Assembly (NCBI GenBank): GCA_007922225.1
Contig: ML680086.1
Span: forward strand, 8,497,472 to 8,561,471
Source: Emydura subglobosa
Taxonomy: Eukaryota > Chordata > Testudines > Chelidae
Length of the DNA stretch: 64,000 bases
Direction: 5' to 3'
Positions 21,986-35,053 of this stretch are shown here, piece after piece (the first letter of the stretch is position 1; each line of letters starts with the position of its first letter). Below the pieces are notes generated by a model, which was not told where the DNA came from, searched no databases, and saw nothing but the letters and a program-made list of their open reading frames with translations. The position numbers were made by a program, and so were the translations under genes.

Positions 21986-23315
21986 ACTCAAGATCTTTTA
22001 GTCCTCAGAAGAGAAGAATGAGGGGAGATTTGATAGCAGCCTTTAACTACCTGAAAGGGGGTTCCAGGGAGGATGGAGCTAGGCTGTTCTCAGTGGTGGC
22101 AGATGACAGAACAAGGAGCAAATTGCAGTGGGAGACATCTAGGTTGGACTTTAGGAAAAAGTTTTTCACTAGGAGGGTGGTGAAGCACTGGAATGGGTTA
22201 CTGTAGTGAGGGGGTGAAGCCTCCCTCCCAGACTGCCAGGGAGAACCAGACCGGGCCCGTGGGGGCAGAGCTAGAGCTTGCCTGTCTACCAACCCGAAAG
22301 CGAGGGGGCGGGGCGGGAAGTACAAAGGAGAGGCCCAGGAGCTCAGTTGGCATCTGGCTCCCAGAGGGTACCGGCGGCCTGGTACCCAGGTGAGCCCAGC
22401 GAGACCAGGTACCCAGGGAAGCGGACCAGGGCCAGCATCCTGGAGCAGGCGAAGGAGCAGCACGAGGCTTGGGGCCCCGCGGTACCCCCAGATCTCCCCA
22501 CCCCATCAGACCAGGGGATTGTGAGGGGCGAGGACCTGGAGGAGTTGCCTGACGCCGATGTGGAGTAGGTGGCCCTATGGGGGCCCAACCTGGAGGAGCT
22601 ACCCCCTGCTGATGGCCCCGAAGAGCTGCCCGACCTGCCACCCCCCCAACGAGATAGAGGGGTTCTACAATCTGCCTCTGGGCACCTACCCCGTTGAGGG
22701 TGACTGGACACCAGAACCCCAGATACCTGAGGGACAGGGGGAAGGAAGTAGCCCAGGGGAGGGGCCACATGGTCTGGTTACCGGGGAGCCGGACGGTGAG
22801 TCAGCGTGTTGCGGTTGGGACCCCGCTGACCCCGCGGCATACACCTCAGCTACAGCTAGGGACCTGGGCTGGAACGCAGTGGAGTCGGGTGGGCTTGCGT
22901 CCCCCTCCCCCTTCCCCGACCACACTGGTGACCCTTAGAGTGCTTGCTACCCCGCTGGGGCCTTTGAACTGTGTGCTACCCCGCCTGGGGAGCTAGATTG
23001 CTTACCGCTCCACTGGGGGACTTGAACTAAGTAAAGCTCGGGGGCTGTTCCCCCAGCCCCCAAGCTGGGACTACCCCTGCTGAGGCAGGGTAGTGAGGGG
23101 GTGAGGCCTCCCTCCCAGACTGCGAGGGGGGGGCCGACAAAACCCTCTACAGTTACCTAGAGAGGTGGTGGAATCTCCATCTTTAGAGGTTTTTAAGATG
23201 CAGCTTGACAAAACCCTTGCTGGGATTATTTAGCTGAGGTTAATCCTGCTTTGAGCAGGGAGTTGGACTAGATGACCTCCTGAGGTCCCTTCCAACTCTA
23301 TGATTCTATGATCTT
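21986..23315 (+). mobile_element. CR1 LINE 3' end, split by LTR-2
   Basis: The left part (21986-22201) holds the end of the CR1 reverse transcriptase frame and the start of its tail, ending 'tgaagcactggaatgggtta'. The right part (23152-23315) resumes with 'gagaggtggtggaatctcc', then 'ttggactagatgacctcct', and ends in the CR1-type terminal octamer repeats 'attctatgat'. Removing the LTR and one target duplication restores continuity, so CR1 is the older insertion. Confidence 0.9.
22202..23151 (+). mobile_element. Solo LTR, Gmr1-like Ty3/Gypsy family (LTR-2)
   Basis: It starts TGTAG and ends CTACA, with perfect 5-bp target duplications GTTAC (22197-22201 and 23152-23156), inside a CR1. It has the family's GAGCTCAGT start-region motif (22339-22347). 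A DLEELP motif at about 22531 is followed by a TAG and then, in the same frame, NLEELPPADGPEELPDL. Short tandem repeats around 'taccccgcctgggg' lie near the 3' end. The first ~34 bp recur at 23090-23123. It is diverged from LTR-1 but has the same layout. Confidence 0.88.
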
Positions 23316-26300
23316 GGTTAGTTGCATACATTACATGGTGTTTCTCTTCACCGGGAGCATAGTCCAAAGCCCATTGAAGTCAATGGAAAAATGGCTTGGG
23401 ATCCTCAAGCAGAGCCCTTGGCTCATCAGGTCTTCAGAAGACAGTGTGGGTAGTGCTCCAACCACACCGAGATCTTGAGACAGAAAGTCTCTGCCCCTCC
23501 ATATCACCCCCAAAACCCCTCCACATCCCATACTTGCAACATGGCTCACTCAGAAAGGGGGTGAAGGTATTGGAATCAGTAGCATTAAATCCAGTTTGCA
23601 ATGTTAGTCACTTCATGACTGCCAGGCAATGATGGTGCATAGGGCGGCTGATCCCAGCCACGCTCCACCACACACTACTCGACTGGCCACTCCTCACCAA
23701 AGCTTAAGGAGCAACAACCTCTTGTGTTTAAACTAGGGATGGCTGTGAGCCTGGGGATAGACGGCCTTGCTGCCTGTTTGCCTCCGCTCCCTTCTTCCCA
23801 CACATACAAGTCCAGGTATTCAGTGCATGATTGTGTGACTCCCTAGTGTCTATCTCCCCATCCAGCTGATACCACAAAGTGAGCGTGCTAGCTGAGGTTT
23901 GGATATGTTTGCACGAGCCAGCAGGGCAGTCAAGTTGGGGGTTGGAAATGGGGCCAATATGGAAAAAAAAAAAAGGAGACGACAACGACAAACAGGGACA
24001 ATAGCAGGAGGTTATTTCCTAATGACTTTGGCAAGGAGCAATGCAGTAATATGAGCAATTGCCAGGCTGTCCCTCCATGCCACCAGGGTTAGTTCTCTCC
24101 CTCTGCCTTCCCACCTTTAATCAGTGCATCTAGCTGGCATCAGCATTGTTTGTTCAGATGCTAAATACCATTCACACAGTATTCCTTTTCCCCGGACAGC
24201 AGCAACGTTCTGTTTAGGTAGTTCTTTCTGAAGGAATAGCTGGAGCATGATGCCATGCATGGTGTTCTCTACCTCAGCCGCAGGGACCACAGAAATGATT
24301 CTCACTCTTTGACTGTATGTAGCACAGTCTGGCGGTTTTCTGAGCCTTCAGCTTAAAAATCACATCTTGCAGCCAGTTTGCCTTTGTGGATGTGTTTGCC
24401 AAAGGGAAAGTATGTCAGAACGCTGTTCCGTACAACTGTGGTTTTTTTTTTAGTCTCTGATGTTGCCGTAGAGTTCCCAGAAGAACTGGTTCATCTTCCT
24501 TTGTGAAATTGGACAGGGGTAGATAGCAGTACAGATGTATTCCAAAACCCTTTACCTGAACTGGACAGCTCAAGGTTACATTGCTAGAACAGGCAGACAT
24601 TCATCTCAGGGAGGTTGTGAGAATGTTCTATTTAGAGTACACTCAGTGTAATCTTTAACTGCATAGTGCTTCAATATCACAGTGCTAGGCACCTTAGAAA
24701 TACAGCTAGATGGTTAAAATCTACCACTGATTGGTTAGAACTGAAGGCTGCAACTGCTTGAAGGTTGTGTAGTGGTAGAACTGGGTGAACACATAAAAAA
24801 AGTTGCCCAAACATCCACATCAACAAAAATCTGACTTTGCTTTGCGCAAATATGTTAGGAAATGAGCAGGACTGTTAACAGATATAAAGAAATCCTGTGA
24901 AGAATATTTTCAGAAAACTCATTTCAGACTTAACATTGCAAGCATTCACACAGGTAACATGATTCTAAGAATTATGTTTTCCTGGTCAGGGAACAAAACA
25001 GTATTATGTGACTAGTATGGCCACAGTCAAAACAGAGCAAGGCAGCTAGAGTTTGGTTATTGAATGTTTGCAAAAAACTGCTTGTAAAAAGTCTGCAGTC
25101 CAAGAATTAGTTCCAGGATGGTTTGGTGAACATCAATCTTAAGTAAATGGTACATTTATGGACTCATGGACAATTTGCAAACAGAAAAAGAAACTGCATT
25201 AATCAAGTTATTTGCTATAAAATTTTCCTCAGCTCTATGCCAAGGGAGTCAGTTGATTCCAGCTTTCAGAAGAAGCCATTGACATCAATGGGAGTCTTTC
25301 CATTGACTGTAGCAGGCCCTGGATCGTTATCTACATGCTTTTCTATGGCCAGGGTGTGTATCATTTTATGTCCATCACATACCTTCGGAGCAATCACCTC
25401 ATGGAAGATATGGAACTTTGATGGCTTTTCTAGCCTTGAATTTACTGAAACAGAGGTTCTCTAGGTGTGGTCTGCTGAATACAGGGTGCAGTGAGCACCT
25501 GAGGCTTCCCCCAGTATGGGACTTCCCATAGAGACAGCATAGGCTTCACTATACCACCCCCTTATGGTACCCGAGTGTAGGCGGCATACTGGGGATGTGC
25601 CAGCAGTAAAAGGTGGCATGGCCAGAACAGCTGTGAAATAGCCTCTAGGGAACCAGTACAGTCAACTATAATTTAAATCAGCCCCACAGTCAGTTCAGTT
25701 ACAGTGGAAATCATGTATGGTCTTAGAGTTCGTGCATTCATCCCTCTCTCCAGTAGCATTTCAGCATCTCAGATATGGCATCCTTGCTTTGTCAAGGAAC
25801 GCACTCAATTATACTTCCATTGTCCTTTGATATTTAGCTGAGGTCACCCTAGCTGCTAACAGAGAGGTTGTATGGTGGGTGCTAGAGAGAGTCTCTCTGC
25901 CAGTGTAATCAGTGCTGGCTGGAAATCTGCTTCACTGCATGGACAGTTTGTTTTTTATCTCCCGTCATTAATCATACTTCACCGCAAAGGCTCTTTTAAA
26001 CCTGAATATGAATTATGTAAAGACACAACATTTCTTCGTACAACTTGGCTCTTCCCATGTCCCAGGAGCTCTTTGCTGGAAGTATCAAGAGGGAAGGCAG
26101 TTCCCTTTCAGTCACACCTTTAAAGTTATCATATTTCTCACATGCATACATACCCCAATCCCCATCCTGCCCTGTCCACCTCAATATGGGCAAAAGAAAG
26201 TGCTCTGACAACCCTCCGCATCTTGACCCATGGCCAAAGTTTAACTCCATCCATGAAATTCTATATGTGCCTATGTAAAACAAAATGTAAATCAATCTGG

Positions 26301-27480
26301 TAATCCTCACTACTTGTGAGTCACCGAGATGTGTTACACAGCTCATAATTCAATGGACTATCTGAACAGCATAGGAAGTGGCTTAGAGGACATTTCTTTA
26401 CATAATGGGCTTCACCCACAGGAAGTGCATCTCCTTATGGCTAGGTCTAGGAATGAGCTTTCACTTCATCTAGCACCTCCTGTTGTCAGTTGCTTGCACT
26501 ATGGTCCCTCTTTCTTTTCACAATTTGAAGAATTCCCTCTTTGCGACTCAGCCCTCCACTAGATCACTATAACAGTCCCCCCTTCTGTGGTATCAAAGTC
26601 CCACTGGACAGGCTGTCCGGATGCCACCTCAGACAGTCTTCTATTCCACCTCTAGGTCTTGTGTCATTGGTTGGTAGGAGAACCCAGCCCTTCCTGTTAC
26701 TCATGTCTGGGAACTGAGGGGGTAGGAGAGCCCTAACATAGGCTGTAATCTCTAGCAGATAATTCCCTTGGCACAGGAGAACTCCCTGCCTTCACTTCTG
26801 TCCCACCCCTTCCATCATCGGGGGTGTGATTTTTGGCAGGAGGGGGTATGTCAAGGGTAGGAAGAGGATGTGGAAGAGTTCCAAATTACTACATCAGTCC
26901 TTCACTAACGTAGCTTTTTCCTCTGGCATTGGCCAAATGGAGCTGTGGTGTAGGAGAGAATCTGTCCTATTTTCTGCTTATTTTTAAAATGAGAATCCCA
27001 GGTTTTATCTCATCTTTTTTTCCCTAAAAGTCCCTATGGATGACTGGAGAACTAGCAGGTTTATGACATCAGAGACACCAAGGAATTGTCACCTGATTCA
27101 CTGAGAAAGGGAATTATTTTTCTTCAAGCTGTTTACTTTTTGTTTGTTTGGCCAGTGCAACTCTCTGTGCAGAAACAGCCTGAGACAGCCTGAAACAGTA
27201 ACTTGGAGCGGCGTAAACTGAGTGTCTCCTTTGTTAACTCAGAAGTCCAATGAAGATGATTTCAAATGTCAACATTGTTAACTGTTTCACTGCTAACCAA
27301 ATCATGGAGAAAAGGAGAGCGAAGGCCATTTTATGAAGAGCTGCGCAATCTGCTCACAGTGACTGCTTATTGTGCCACAAGTGAATGGTGCTTAGGTCAT
27401 TTGCTATTTTCTCCGATCAAGGCATCAGCTTGAAGGAGATTAGTAGAGTCCAGCAGGATGTCTGAGCTCACTGACAGGGA
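23316..27480. other. Non-coding stretch, no recognised gene
   Basis: No convincing coding frame, RNA gene or intact element. A poly-A patch lies at 23959-23970. Around 25255-25325, 'cattgacatcaatgggagt' and 'ccattgactgtagcaggcc' belong to a common dyad-type repeat. A minus-strand 116-codon frame (25996-26346) overlaps plus-strand frames of similar length, none with recognisable domains. Confidence 0.45.
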
Positions 27481-27539
27481 GCTGAGGCCCAGGAGGGGCC
27501 CAAAAGCCCAATCAAGCCCCTTCAAGGGAGCAAGGAGAA

Positions 27540-29275
27540 ATTTATAGCCGGTACAGTTAAGGCCAATAAGCAGAAGTGTTCAAAGTATATCAGAAATAGA
27601 AGAAATCCTAGCTATGGTATTGGTCCATTGGAAGTGGTAGAATTGTCAATAATAATGCAGAAAAGGCAGTGCTCAATAAATATTTCTGTTATGAATTTAG
27701 GAAGAAGCCAGGTGATGTAGGCATATCAAATGATGATGAAATATATTGTATTCCAACAGTCTGTAAGGAGGATATTAAACAGCAGCTACATAAACCAGAC
27801 ATTTTGAAATCAGCAAGTCCAGATAACTCGCATCAATGAGTTTTTAAAAAGCTGGCCAAAGAGCTCTCTGTACTACTAATGCTTATTTTCAGGTCGTCTT
27901 GGAAATTCTAGAAGACTGAAAAAAATATTGTGCCAATATTTTGAAAGGGTAAATGGGATGACCTGAATAATCACAAGCCTGTCAGCCTGACTTCAATCCT
28001 GGGCAAAATAATATAATATCTGATACAGGACTTGATCAATAATGAGTTAAAGAGAGCAATATAATTATTACCAATCAATATGGAGTTATGGAAAATAGAT
28101 ATTGTCAAACTAACTTGATATCTGTTTTTGATGAGATTACATATTTGGTTGATAAAATAGTATTAATGTAATATACTTAGACTTCTGTAAGACATTTGAG
28201 TTGGTACTGCACAACATTTTGATGAAGAAACTAGAACAATATAAAATTAACATGACACATATTAAATGGATTAAAAACTGGCTAGCTGATATGTCTCAAA
28301 ATGTAATTGTAAATGAGGAACAAGTGAGTGTCTAGTGGAGTTCCACAGAGATTCTTGGCGCCATGCTATTTAACATTTTTTTCAGTAACCTAAAAGAAAA
28401 CATAAAATCATTACTTATGAAACTGCAGGTGACACAAAGACTGGGGGAGTGGTAAATAATGAAGAAAACGGTCAAAGATACAGAGTGATCTGGATCATAT
28501 GATAAGCCAGGCTCAATCAAACATTATGAGTTTCAATACAACTAAATGTAAGTTATAAATCTAGCAAAAAAAGAATGTAGGCCATACCTACAGGACTCTA
28601 CCCTAGGAAGCAGTGACTCTGAAAAATATTTGGGAGTCATGGTGGATAAACATGAGCTGTGGTCAAAAGGGCTAATGCAATCTTTGGATGTATAAACAAG
28701 AGAATCTGGAGTCGGAGTAAGAAGTTATTTTACCTCTGTATAGGCACTGGTGTAACTGCTACTGTCTGAAATATTAGGTGTCCACAGTTCAAAAGGATAT
28801 TGATCAATTGGAAAGGGTTCAGAGAAGAGCCATGAGAATGATTAAAGGATTAGAAAACTTGCCTTATAGTGATAGACTCAAGGAGCTCAATCTATTTAGC
28901 TTAACAAAGAGAGGGTTAAGGGTGATTTAATGACAGTCTATAAATATCAACACTGGAAACACAAGTTTGATAAGAGAGGGTTTTGCAGTGTAGCAGAAAA
29001 ATATATAATACAATTCAATGGCTGGAAGTTGAAGCTAGACAAATTCAGATTAGAAATAAGGTGTACATTTTTAACAGTGAGGGTAATTAACCATTGGACC
29101 CATTTATTGAGGGTTGTGGTTGATTCTACATCACTATACATTTTTTAATCAAGGTTGGGTGTTTTTCTAAAATATTTGCTCTAATTCAAACAGAGCTATT
29201 GGACTTGAAGCAGGAATGAATTCAGGGAAGTCCTATGGCCTGTGAGGTGCAGGAGGTCAGACTAGATGATCACGG
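27540..29275 (+). mobile_element. CR1-like LINE, RT region to 3' end
   Basis: Plus-strand CR1 open reading frame 2 relics are seen in order: an endonuclease-RT linker, RT blocks near 27.95-28.45 kb, and the C-terminal part ([13 protein letters not shown] near 28.87 kb). The tail ends '...gtcagactagatgatcacg'. Stops are frequent and there is no active site to speak of. It is an old copy. Confidence 0.8.
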
Positions 29276-29784
29276 TGAATGGAAAGCCAAGCCCAAGCAC
29301 AGTATGCAGGGCCACTGACACAATCTCCTGAGAACAGAGTCTCCTTGTAGGGGGTCAAAAGTGCAGAGCTTATTCTATGGGTGAAGTATGGAAAAGAACC
29401 ACTGCCTTTTCTTTTCCTATTCACACCAGCAGTGAACACTTCTGCTTGTGTAATACTTCGGTGGCTCTATATATCTATGCAAAGGGCTCCCGCTTCCCAA
29501 CAGAAAATGACAATCTGTCTATCTGGAAAAACCAGAACCTTAATGAGTGCACAGACTTTTATAGCAAATCTTGTGGTCATGGAGTGAAATTGGAATGACA
29601 TGAGCATATGGAATTGAAAAGGGAGGTCTTCTTCAGTCACTAATGAAAGCTAAGAGCTCAGTCATGTCTCAGTTACTGACAGATGATCAACAGTCTTTTA
29701 ATGTTGCCATGAAGGTGGGGCAAAGAAGAGAATAAGTGACAAACCTTCCAAGATGATGAGATCAGATCCATGATGAGTATAACA

Positions 29785-30312
29785 TTATAAGTTGTCAAAT
29801 TGGGAGGACATATTTCAGGGAGGGTCCTGCAGAGGTCTGTCTTGGGTCCAGTACTAGTTAATATTTTCACTAATGACTTGTATGATATAGTGCAGAGTAT
29901 GCTTATAAAATTAGTGGATGACATCAAGCTGGGGGTTTTTGCAAGTACTTTGGAGGACAGGATTAGAATTCAGAATTATCTTGATAAATTGGAGGATTGG
30001 TTTGAAATCAGTAAGATGACATTCAATAAAGACAATAAAGACAATAAATTACTACACTTAGGAGAAAAAAAATCAAATGCAAAAATACAAAATGGGGAAT
30101 AACTGGTTGGGCATCAGAACTGCAGAAAAGGATCTGAGGCTTATATCACAAACTGAATATGGGTGAACAGTGTGATGCTACTGCAAAAAAAGGCAAACGT
30201 CATTCTGGGATATATTACCAGTAGTGTCAAATGTAAAACACGGGAAGTCACTTTTCCACTCTACTTGGTTCTGGTGAGGCCTCAGCTGGAGTGTTGCGTC
30301 CAGTATTGGGCT
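29785..30312 (+). mobile_element. CR1-like LINE fragment (RT palm and thumb)
   Basis: An open 100-codon frame at 29800-30102 reads SVLGPVLVNIFTNDLYDI, then LVDDIKLGV (the RT active-site box, with Val before DD), then a thumb region. It is followed by CR1-type sequence ending near 'tccagtattgggc'. The copy is truncated at both ends. Confidence 0.85.
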
Positions 30313-31220
30313 AAACTTCTGCCTTTCTGACTTTGTCTTTTTATATACCAAGGGGATTTAAACAAAATAAATCAATTGATAAGCACAACTGTCTCTGACC
30401 TTCCCCAGCAGAAGGCAGACTCCCATACTAGGGAGCCAAATGAAAATGTAGCTCTCCCACAAGCTTCTGGAGGAGCCACTAGTCAGCACCACTCAGTCTT
30501 CAAAGGCAGAAGAGGAACTGACAGCAAACAACTGGAACACTCCATTTTTTCTCCACCCACAATCCCTGGGTTGCAACTGCATGTCTTCCAGCGGCTCTCA
30601 TTTCCTTAAGCTTGCTAGCCAAGTTACTCCAGTATCTCAAGGCCTGAGGCTAGGACCCAAGAGTGGGGATCTATTACAAATACCTTATGTTTTCCATTGT
30701 GCTTGTTGCAGCTGTGTTCATTATGACACACACAGCTGCGTTTGCTAGAGAGGTCATGAACAGAAGGTGTTCACTTTAATTTTGCATTCATTCTTCTCTC
30801 CATTGTAGAGCTTAATATAGCCTCTTCATGAGAACATTAAAACCAGAATCATAGCTGCCCTGGTGTCAAGAGCCCCTCCAACATAGGGGAAGGAAGGAAG
30901 TGACTGACAGACACAGTTATGACCCCAGAATTAATCTTGCCTGTTAGGAGTCCTTACTGGATTTAATAGATGATATTTTGAGGCCCATACAGATGTTTCA
31001 TATATTGCTGCAAAAGATGTTTCCAAGGTGACAGCAAGGATTCCACAAGCAAGAGATTCCACAAGCAAGGGCCTTTATTTAAGACAGATGTGTCTGAAAA
31101 AGCCTTTTTTTCCTTCCTTGTATGCCAGGAGATATTTGCTAATAGCAGTCATGTATAGGCCATATGCCATTATAGGCAATCTCGTCATACCATCCCCATA
31201 AATTTATCAAGCTCAGTGTA
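30313..31220. other. Non-coding stretch
   Basis: No gene or known repeat is recognised. 'gattccacaagcaag' occurs twice in tandem near 31040. Confidence 0.45.
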
Positions 31221-31224
31221 AGCT

Positions 31225-31790
31225 GGTGGCACGGTCCGGCCGGACCATTGCGACCCTCCCTTGGGCCCAGGCTCCGAGGAAGGCCACAGCACCTTCTTTT
31301 AGAAGTTTACAAGTCTTTAACCCTGGCCCCCAACGGCGTGGGCTAGCAAGCTGTCTGGTGCCCCCGACCCTCAGGCAAGGTGGGGCAGGCAAAGCAGTCT
31401 ATTGTCCTTGGCCTTCCCACAGGTGGGGTTAGTACAGCAGTCTGGTGCCCCCGGCCCTCTGACAGGGCAGGGCAGGCAAAGCAGTCTATTGTCCTTGGCC
31501 TTCCCACAGGTGGGGTTAGTACAGCAGTCTGGTGCCCCCGGCCCTCTGACAGGGCAGGGCAGGCAAGCAGTCTACAGTCCCTGGCCTTCCCACAGGTGGG
31601 GCTGGTAACACAATCTGATGCCCCCAGTCCTGAGGCAGGGCAGGGCAGGCAAGCAGTTTACGGTCCCTGGCCCGCAAGCCAGGCAGGGCTAGTGGGGCAG
31701 TCAATAGCCCCTGGCCCTCCCACAGGTGGGGCTAGCAAAAATATCCTGAGGCCCCCAGCCTCATAGGCAGGAGGGGCCAGTAGAGCTTGG
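31225..31790 (-). mobile_element. Probable LTR fragment with minisatellite (Gmr1-like family)
   Basis: This is a GC-rich block in an AT-rich setting. Its 'ggcagggcaggcaagcagt' repeat resembles the tandem repeats in LTR-3 (15.2-15.4 kb) in the same relative orientation, so I infer a minus-strand LTR remnant. No ends or target duplication are visible. Confidence 0.4.
31340..31770. repeat. 86-87 bp minisatellite, about 4.5 copies
   Basis: 'caggcaaagcagt' or 'caggcaagcagt' recurs at 31386, 31473, 31560 and 31646 (spacings 87, 87, 86). The first copies are nearly identical and the later ones drift. Long open frames across it merely reflect the repeat. Confidence 0.95.
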
Positions 31791-31821
31791 TATCCTCTGG
31801 TTAGCCAATGCAGAGGATCAA

Positions 31822-33690
31822 GACTAGAACTGCACATGGTCTTCCAGATGAGGTCTCACCAGTGCTTTGTATAGTGATAATAACACTTCCCTATCTCTAG
31901 TGGAAATACTTCGCTTGATGAATCCTAGGATTGCTTTAGTCTTTTTTATGGCCACATCACATTGGGGGCTTATAGTCATCCTGTGATTGACCAATACACC
32001 CAGGTCTTTTTCGTCCTCTGTCACTTCCAACAGATACATCCCCAGATAACTCATTGTAGTCTCCCCTTTAACCAGTTTCTTACCCAACATTTTCAATTCT
32101 CATATCAATCCCCAGCGTCTCCCATTTTAACTAATAATTTCCCATGTGGATCTATTTCCAATGCTTTACTGAAATCCAGGTAGATTAGATTACTGCATTC
32201 CTTTGTCTAGAAAATAGCTTATCTTCTCAAAGAAAGAGATCAGTTTGTACTGGCATGATCTACTTTTATAAACCTACGTTGTATTTTATCCCAATAACCA
32301 TTTAACTCTATGTCTTTAATTACTCTCTCTTTTAAAATGTGTTATAAGGCATTGCATACAACTGAGGTCAAAGTAACGGGTCTGTAATTCACTTTGTTCT
32401 CCTTTCTTAAATATAGGTACTATATTTGCAATTCTCTAGTCATAGTGTACGACCTCCAAATTTATGGATTCATTAAAAATCCTTGCTACTGGTCTTGTAA
32501 TTGTATGTATCAGTTCCTTTAATATTCTAGGATGGAGATTATCTGGGCCTCCCTATGAATTTTTTCCCCTTGTTTGGGATGCAGGCTTCAGATAGTTCCT
32601 GCAACTTTGATTTACACTAAATCCAAGCCTTCTCCATATTTTTTGAGTTCTTCAGCCCAGTCCACTTCTCTAACTTATTACCTTAATTTTTTTAAGTTTG
32701 CCCTTATGAAATCAAGGACTCTAGTTGCACTTATTTTTGTTTATCTTTCCCTTTAGTTTAAGCTGAATTAACTCATGATCACTCAAAGAAAGGTTGTCAT
32801 CTATAACCGGTTCTGTGAGTTCTTCACAACTTACCAGTGCTAAATCTAAAATGGCATCACCTCTTGTTGGTTCAGTGACTGTTTGATCAAGACATCTGTT
32901 AGCTATCACATTCAGGAATATATAGGCTCTCCCATTATTAGTAGCACTTATCCTTCAATCTATATCTGAGAAATTTAAATCTCTCATAACAACACAGTTC
33001 CCAGTAGTATTTATTTCATTCAAAATATTAAAGAGGTTTCTTTCCATATCCTAATCATATCCTGGAGGTCTGTAGCAGACCCCAAGGTCTGTCCCAGTGG
33101 TGCCTCTGTTACCTTTCTTCCACAAAGTGATTTTCACCCAAACAAATTCCATTTTATCCATTCCATCACCTCTAATAGCCTACTTCATCATTAATATACG
33201 ATGCTACTTATCACCTTTATCTTTATTTGTCTTTCCTGAACAGTTTATATCCTTCAGTACCTGAAGTCCAGTCATAAATATTACTCTACCATATTTCTGT
33301 TATCCCTGTAATATATGGTTTCACTTCCAGAACCAATAGTTCTAGTTCCTCCATTTTATTACACAGGCTCCTAGCAGTGGTGTAAAGATATCTTAATTGT
33401 TTCTGCTTGGCTTCACCCAGATTCCTCACCTAATTAGGTACAGTCATTTTACAACCAATATTGCCTACCTGACTGTTTCTCTCACTGCCACTGTCTTTCC
33501 TCTTGTTGTCCATTCTCTTACCCTCCGTTGCTCCTTTTTCCATTGCTGTATTTTCTTTTTACATGATTTTCCTCCTGCTCAATATTAGAATCAGGTATGG
33601 AGATGACATGAGCCTCTCCCAATCATCTCCCCGAAATTCCTAATTTAAAGCTATCTCCCTGCTCAAGTGGAGTCCATTAAGAATCCTCTA
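31822..33690 (-). mobile_element. CR1 LINE, endonuclease to RT region
   Basis: The minus strand reads from the 5' side (33.69 kb) to truncated 3' sequence at 31.82 kb. The endonuclease C-terminus is legible at 32909-32721 (EPTRGDAILDLALVS, SLSDHELIQLKL). The RT C-terminal part is legible at 32096-31824 (EVTEDEKDLGVLVN, LLSLYKALVRPHLE). Stops are frequent. Confidence 0.88.
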
Positions 33691-34429
33691 GCCCCACCAC
33701 CTGCCGCAGGGCAGAAGTTTTGAGCTCCCCAGTCCAATCTGGTAGGTGGAGAAAGGGGGAAGAAAGGGGGCTCCATGAGCTGCACTTAAACTGTAAAACA
33801 GATGCATGTCACTCACAAGCCACAGTTTGGCCACCCCAGCACGGAGTTAACTGAGCCACGGCCAAGTTGTGAGCATAAAAGAATTATGTGGCCTACTGTA
33901 TGTGTTTCAGTCCTTAATCACTGTCTTAGGGAGAAGCTTTTTGAAGATTATAGACATGCCAGGCCATTGGCATTATGCTCCGGGTCCTGTGTGCTGACCT
34001 GTGTTTGGAAAGCTTATTAAACTCGGTTATTGCCATAGGTTATTAAATGCAATGTCTGTGCTTAACCCAAAATTTAGCACAAAGGGTGACCATGGTAAAT
34101 GCTGTGCAAAGCAGTCAACACTCTAACAGCGTTTTAAACAAAATTACCAAACCAAAGGACACCAATTTAGTACATTATATTGGCCACTTGATCTGTGTGA
34201 AACGTTACAGAACCCAGCTTAGGAAAAAAACTATTTGTAAGAAATCTAAAAGGATTAAGTTAGAGAATGGTGAGGAGACAAATGTGATAATAAAATATAA
34301 TAAAACTTGGTATCTATACTTATAAACATCCGTTGAAAAGGTCTTTGTGACTGTGTTTCTGTTACAAGGTCTATGTGGTACATAAATACGATCAAAGTTT
34401 TGATGGGCATCTCTGTTTGTTTTCAAGGG

Positions 34430-34845
34430 CTGTATGTCTTTTTACTAAAAATAGTTTGGGTGACCCCAAACTATTGTGTCTTTAAGAAAAGAGACCTATT
34501 TACAGCAAAAAGCTGAAATACATATAGTAGAATCCAGGGGAAATAAAAAGACAAAAACGTGTTTAAAATAAAGCAAAAAGCTCCTATATTTATTGTATAA
34601 AACATGAATGTGAGAGACAGGTGCTTGAGTACAATAGAATTATTGGACCTTGTTGGGGTTGGAAAATTGTCAGTAATTAGGTTTGATGGGCATTTGCCCA
34701 CAGAAAGGGGGGATGGTGAGCTCTGATTAATATTGAATTAAATGAAACCTCAGGAGTTTGTAGTATGCTATTTGTCAGTCTTTCCAGCAACTCAGAGTCA
34801 TTAAAAGTTTTTAAATAATATATTTTCAAAAGTAAACACCAGTCT
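34430..34845 (+). repeat. Diverged direct duplication, copy A
   Basis: It shares 'ctattgtgtctttaagaaaa', 'cagtaattaggtttgatggg' and 'aaacctcagga' in order with copy B, which starts 624 bp later. By eye the copies are roughly four-fifths identical. Confidence 0.8.
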
Positions 34846-35053
34846 AAGCCATAACACACAAAGAGCACCCAACCTTAAAAGGGCAGAATTTCAAACAACA
34901 TGTAAAGCATTGGGCACAGACATCAAATAATAAAAATGTATAAAATTAATTATTGAAAATAAAAGGATAACTGGGGAAAAGGCTATAGCTATGGCTCACT
35001 AACAAGTCTAAGTGTGGATTTAATTAAAATGGGGTTTGAAGGATATGTGAGGG

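Noticed and set aside
22198..22770. 190-codon minus-strand frame in LTR-2
   Set aside because: Antisense to the LTR transcript, Pro/Gly/Ser-rich, same GC effect. It crosses the LTR boundary into CR1.
31380..31766. 128-codon frame with repeated VSTAVWCPRPSD units
   Set aside because: Multiples of an 87-bp minisatellite are divisible by three, so any open unit gives a long frame. There is no independent evidence of coding.
31340..31770. CRISPR-like array
   Set aside because: The repeat is a continuous tandem without unique spacers, in a vertebrate genome.
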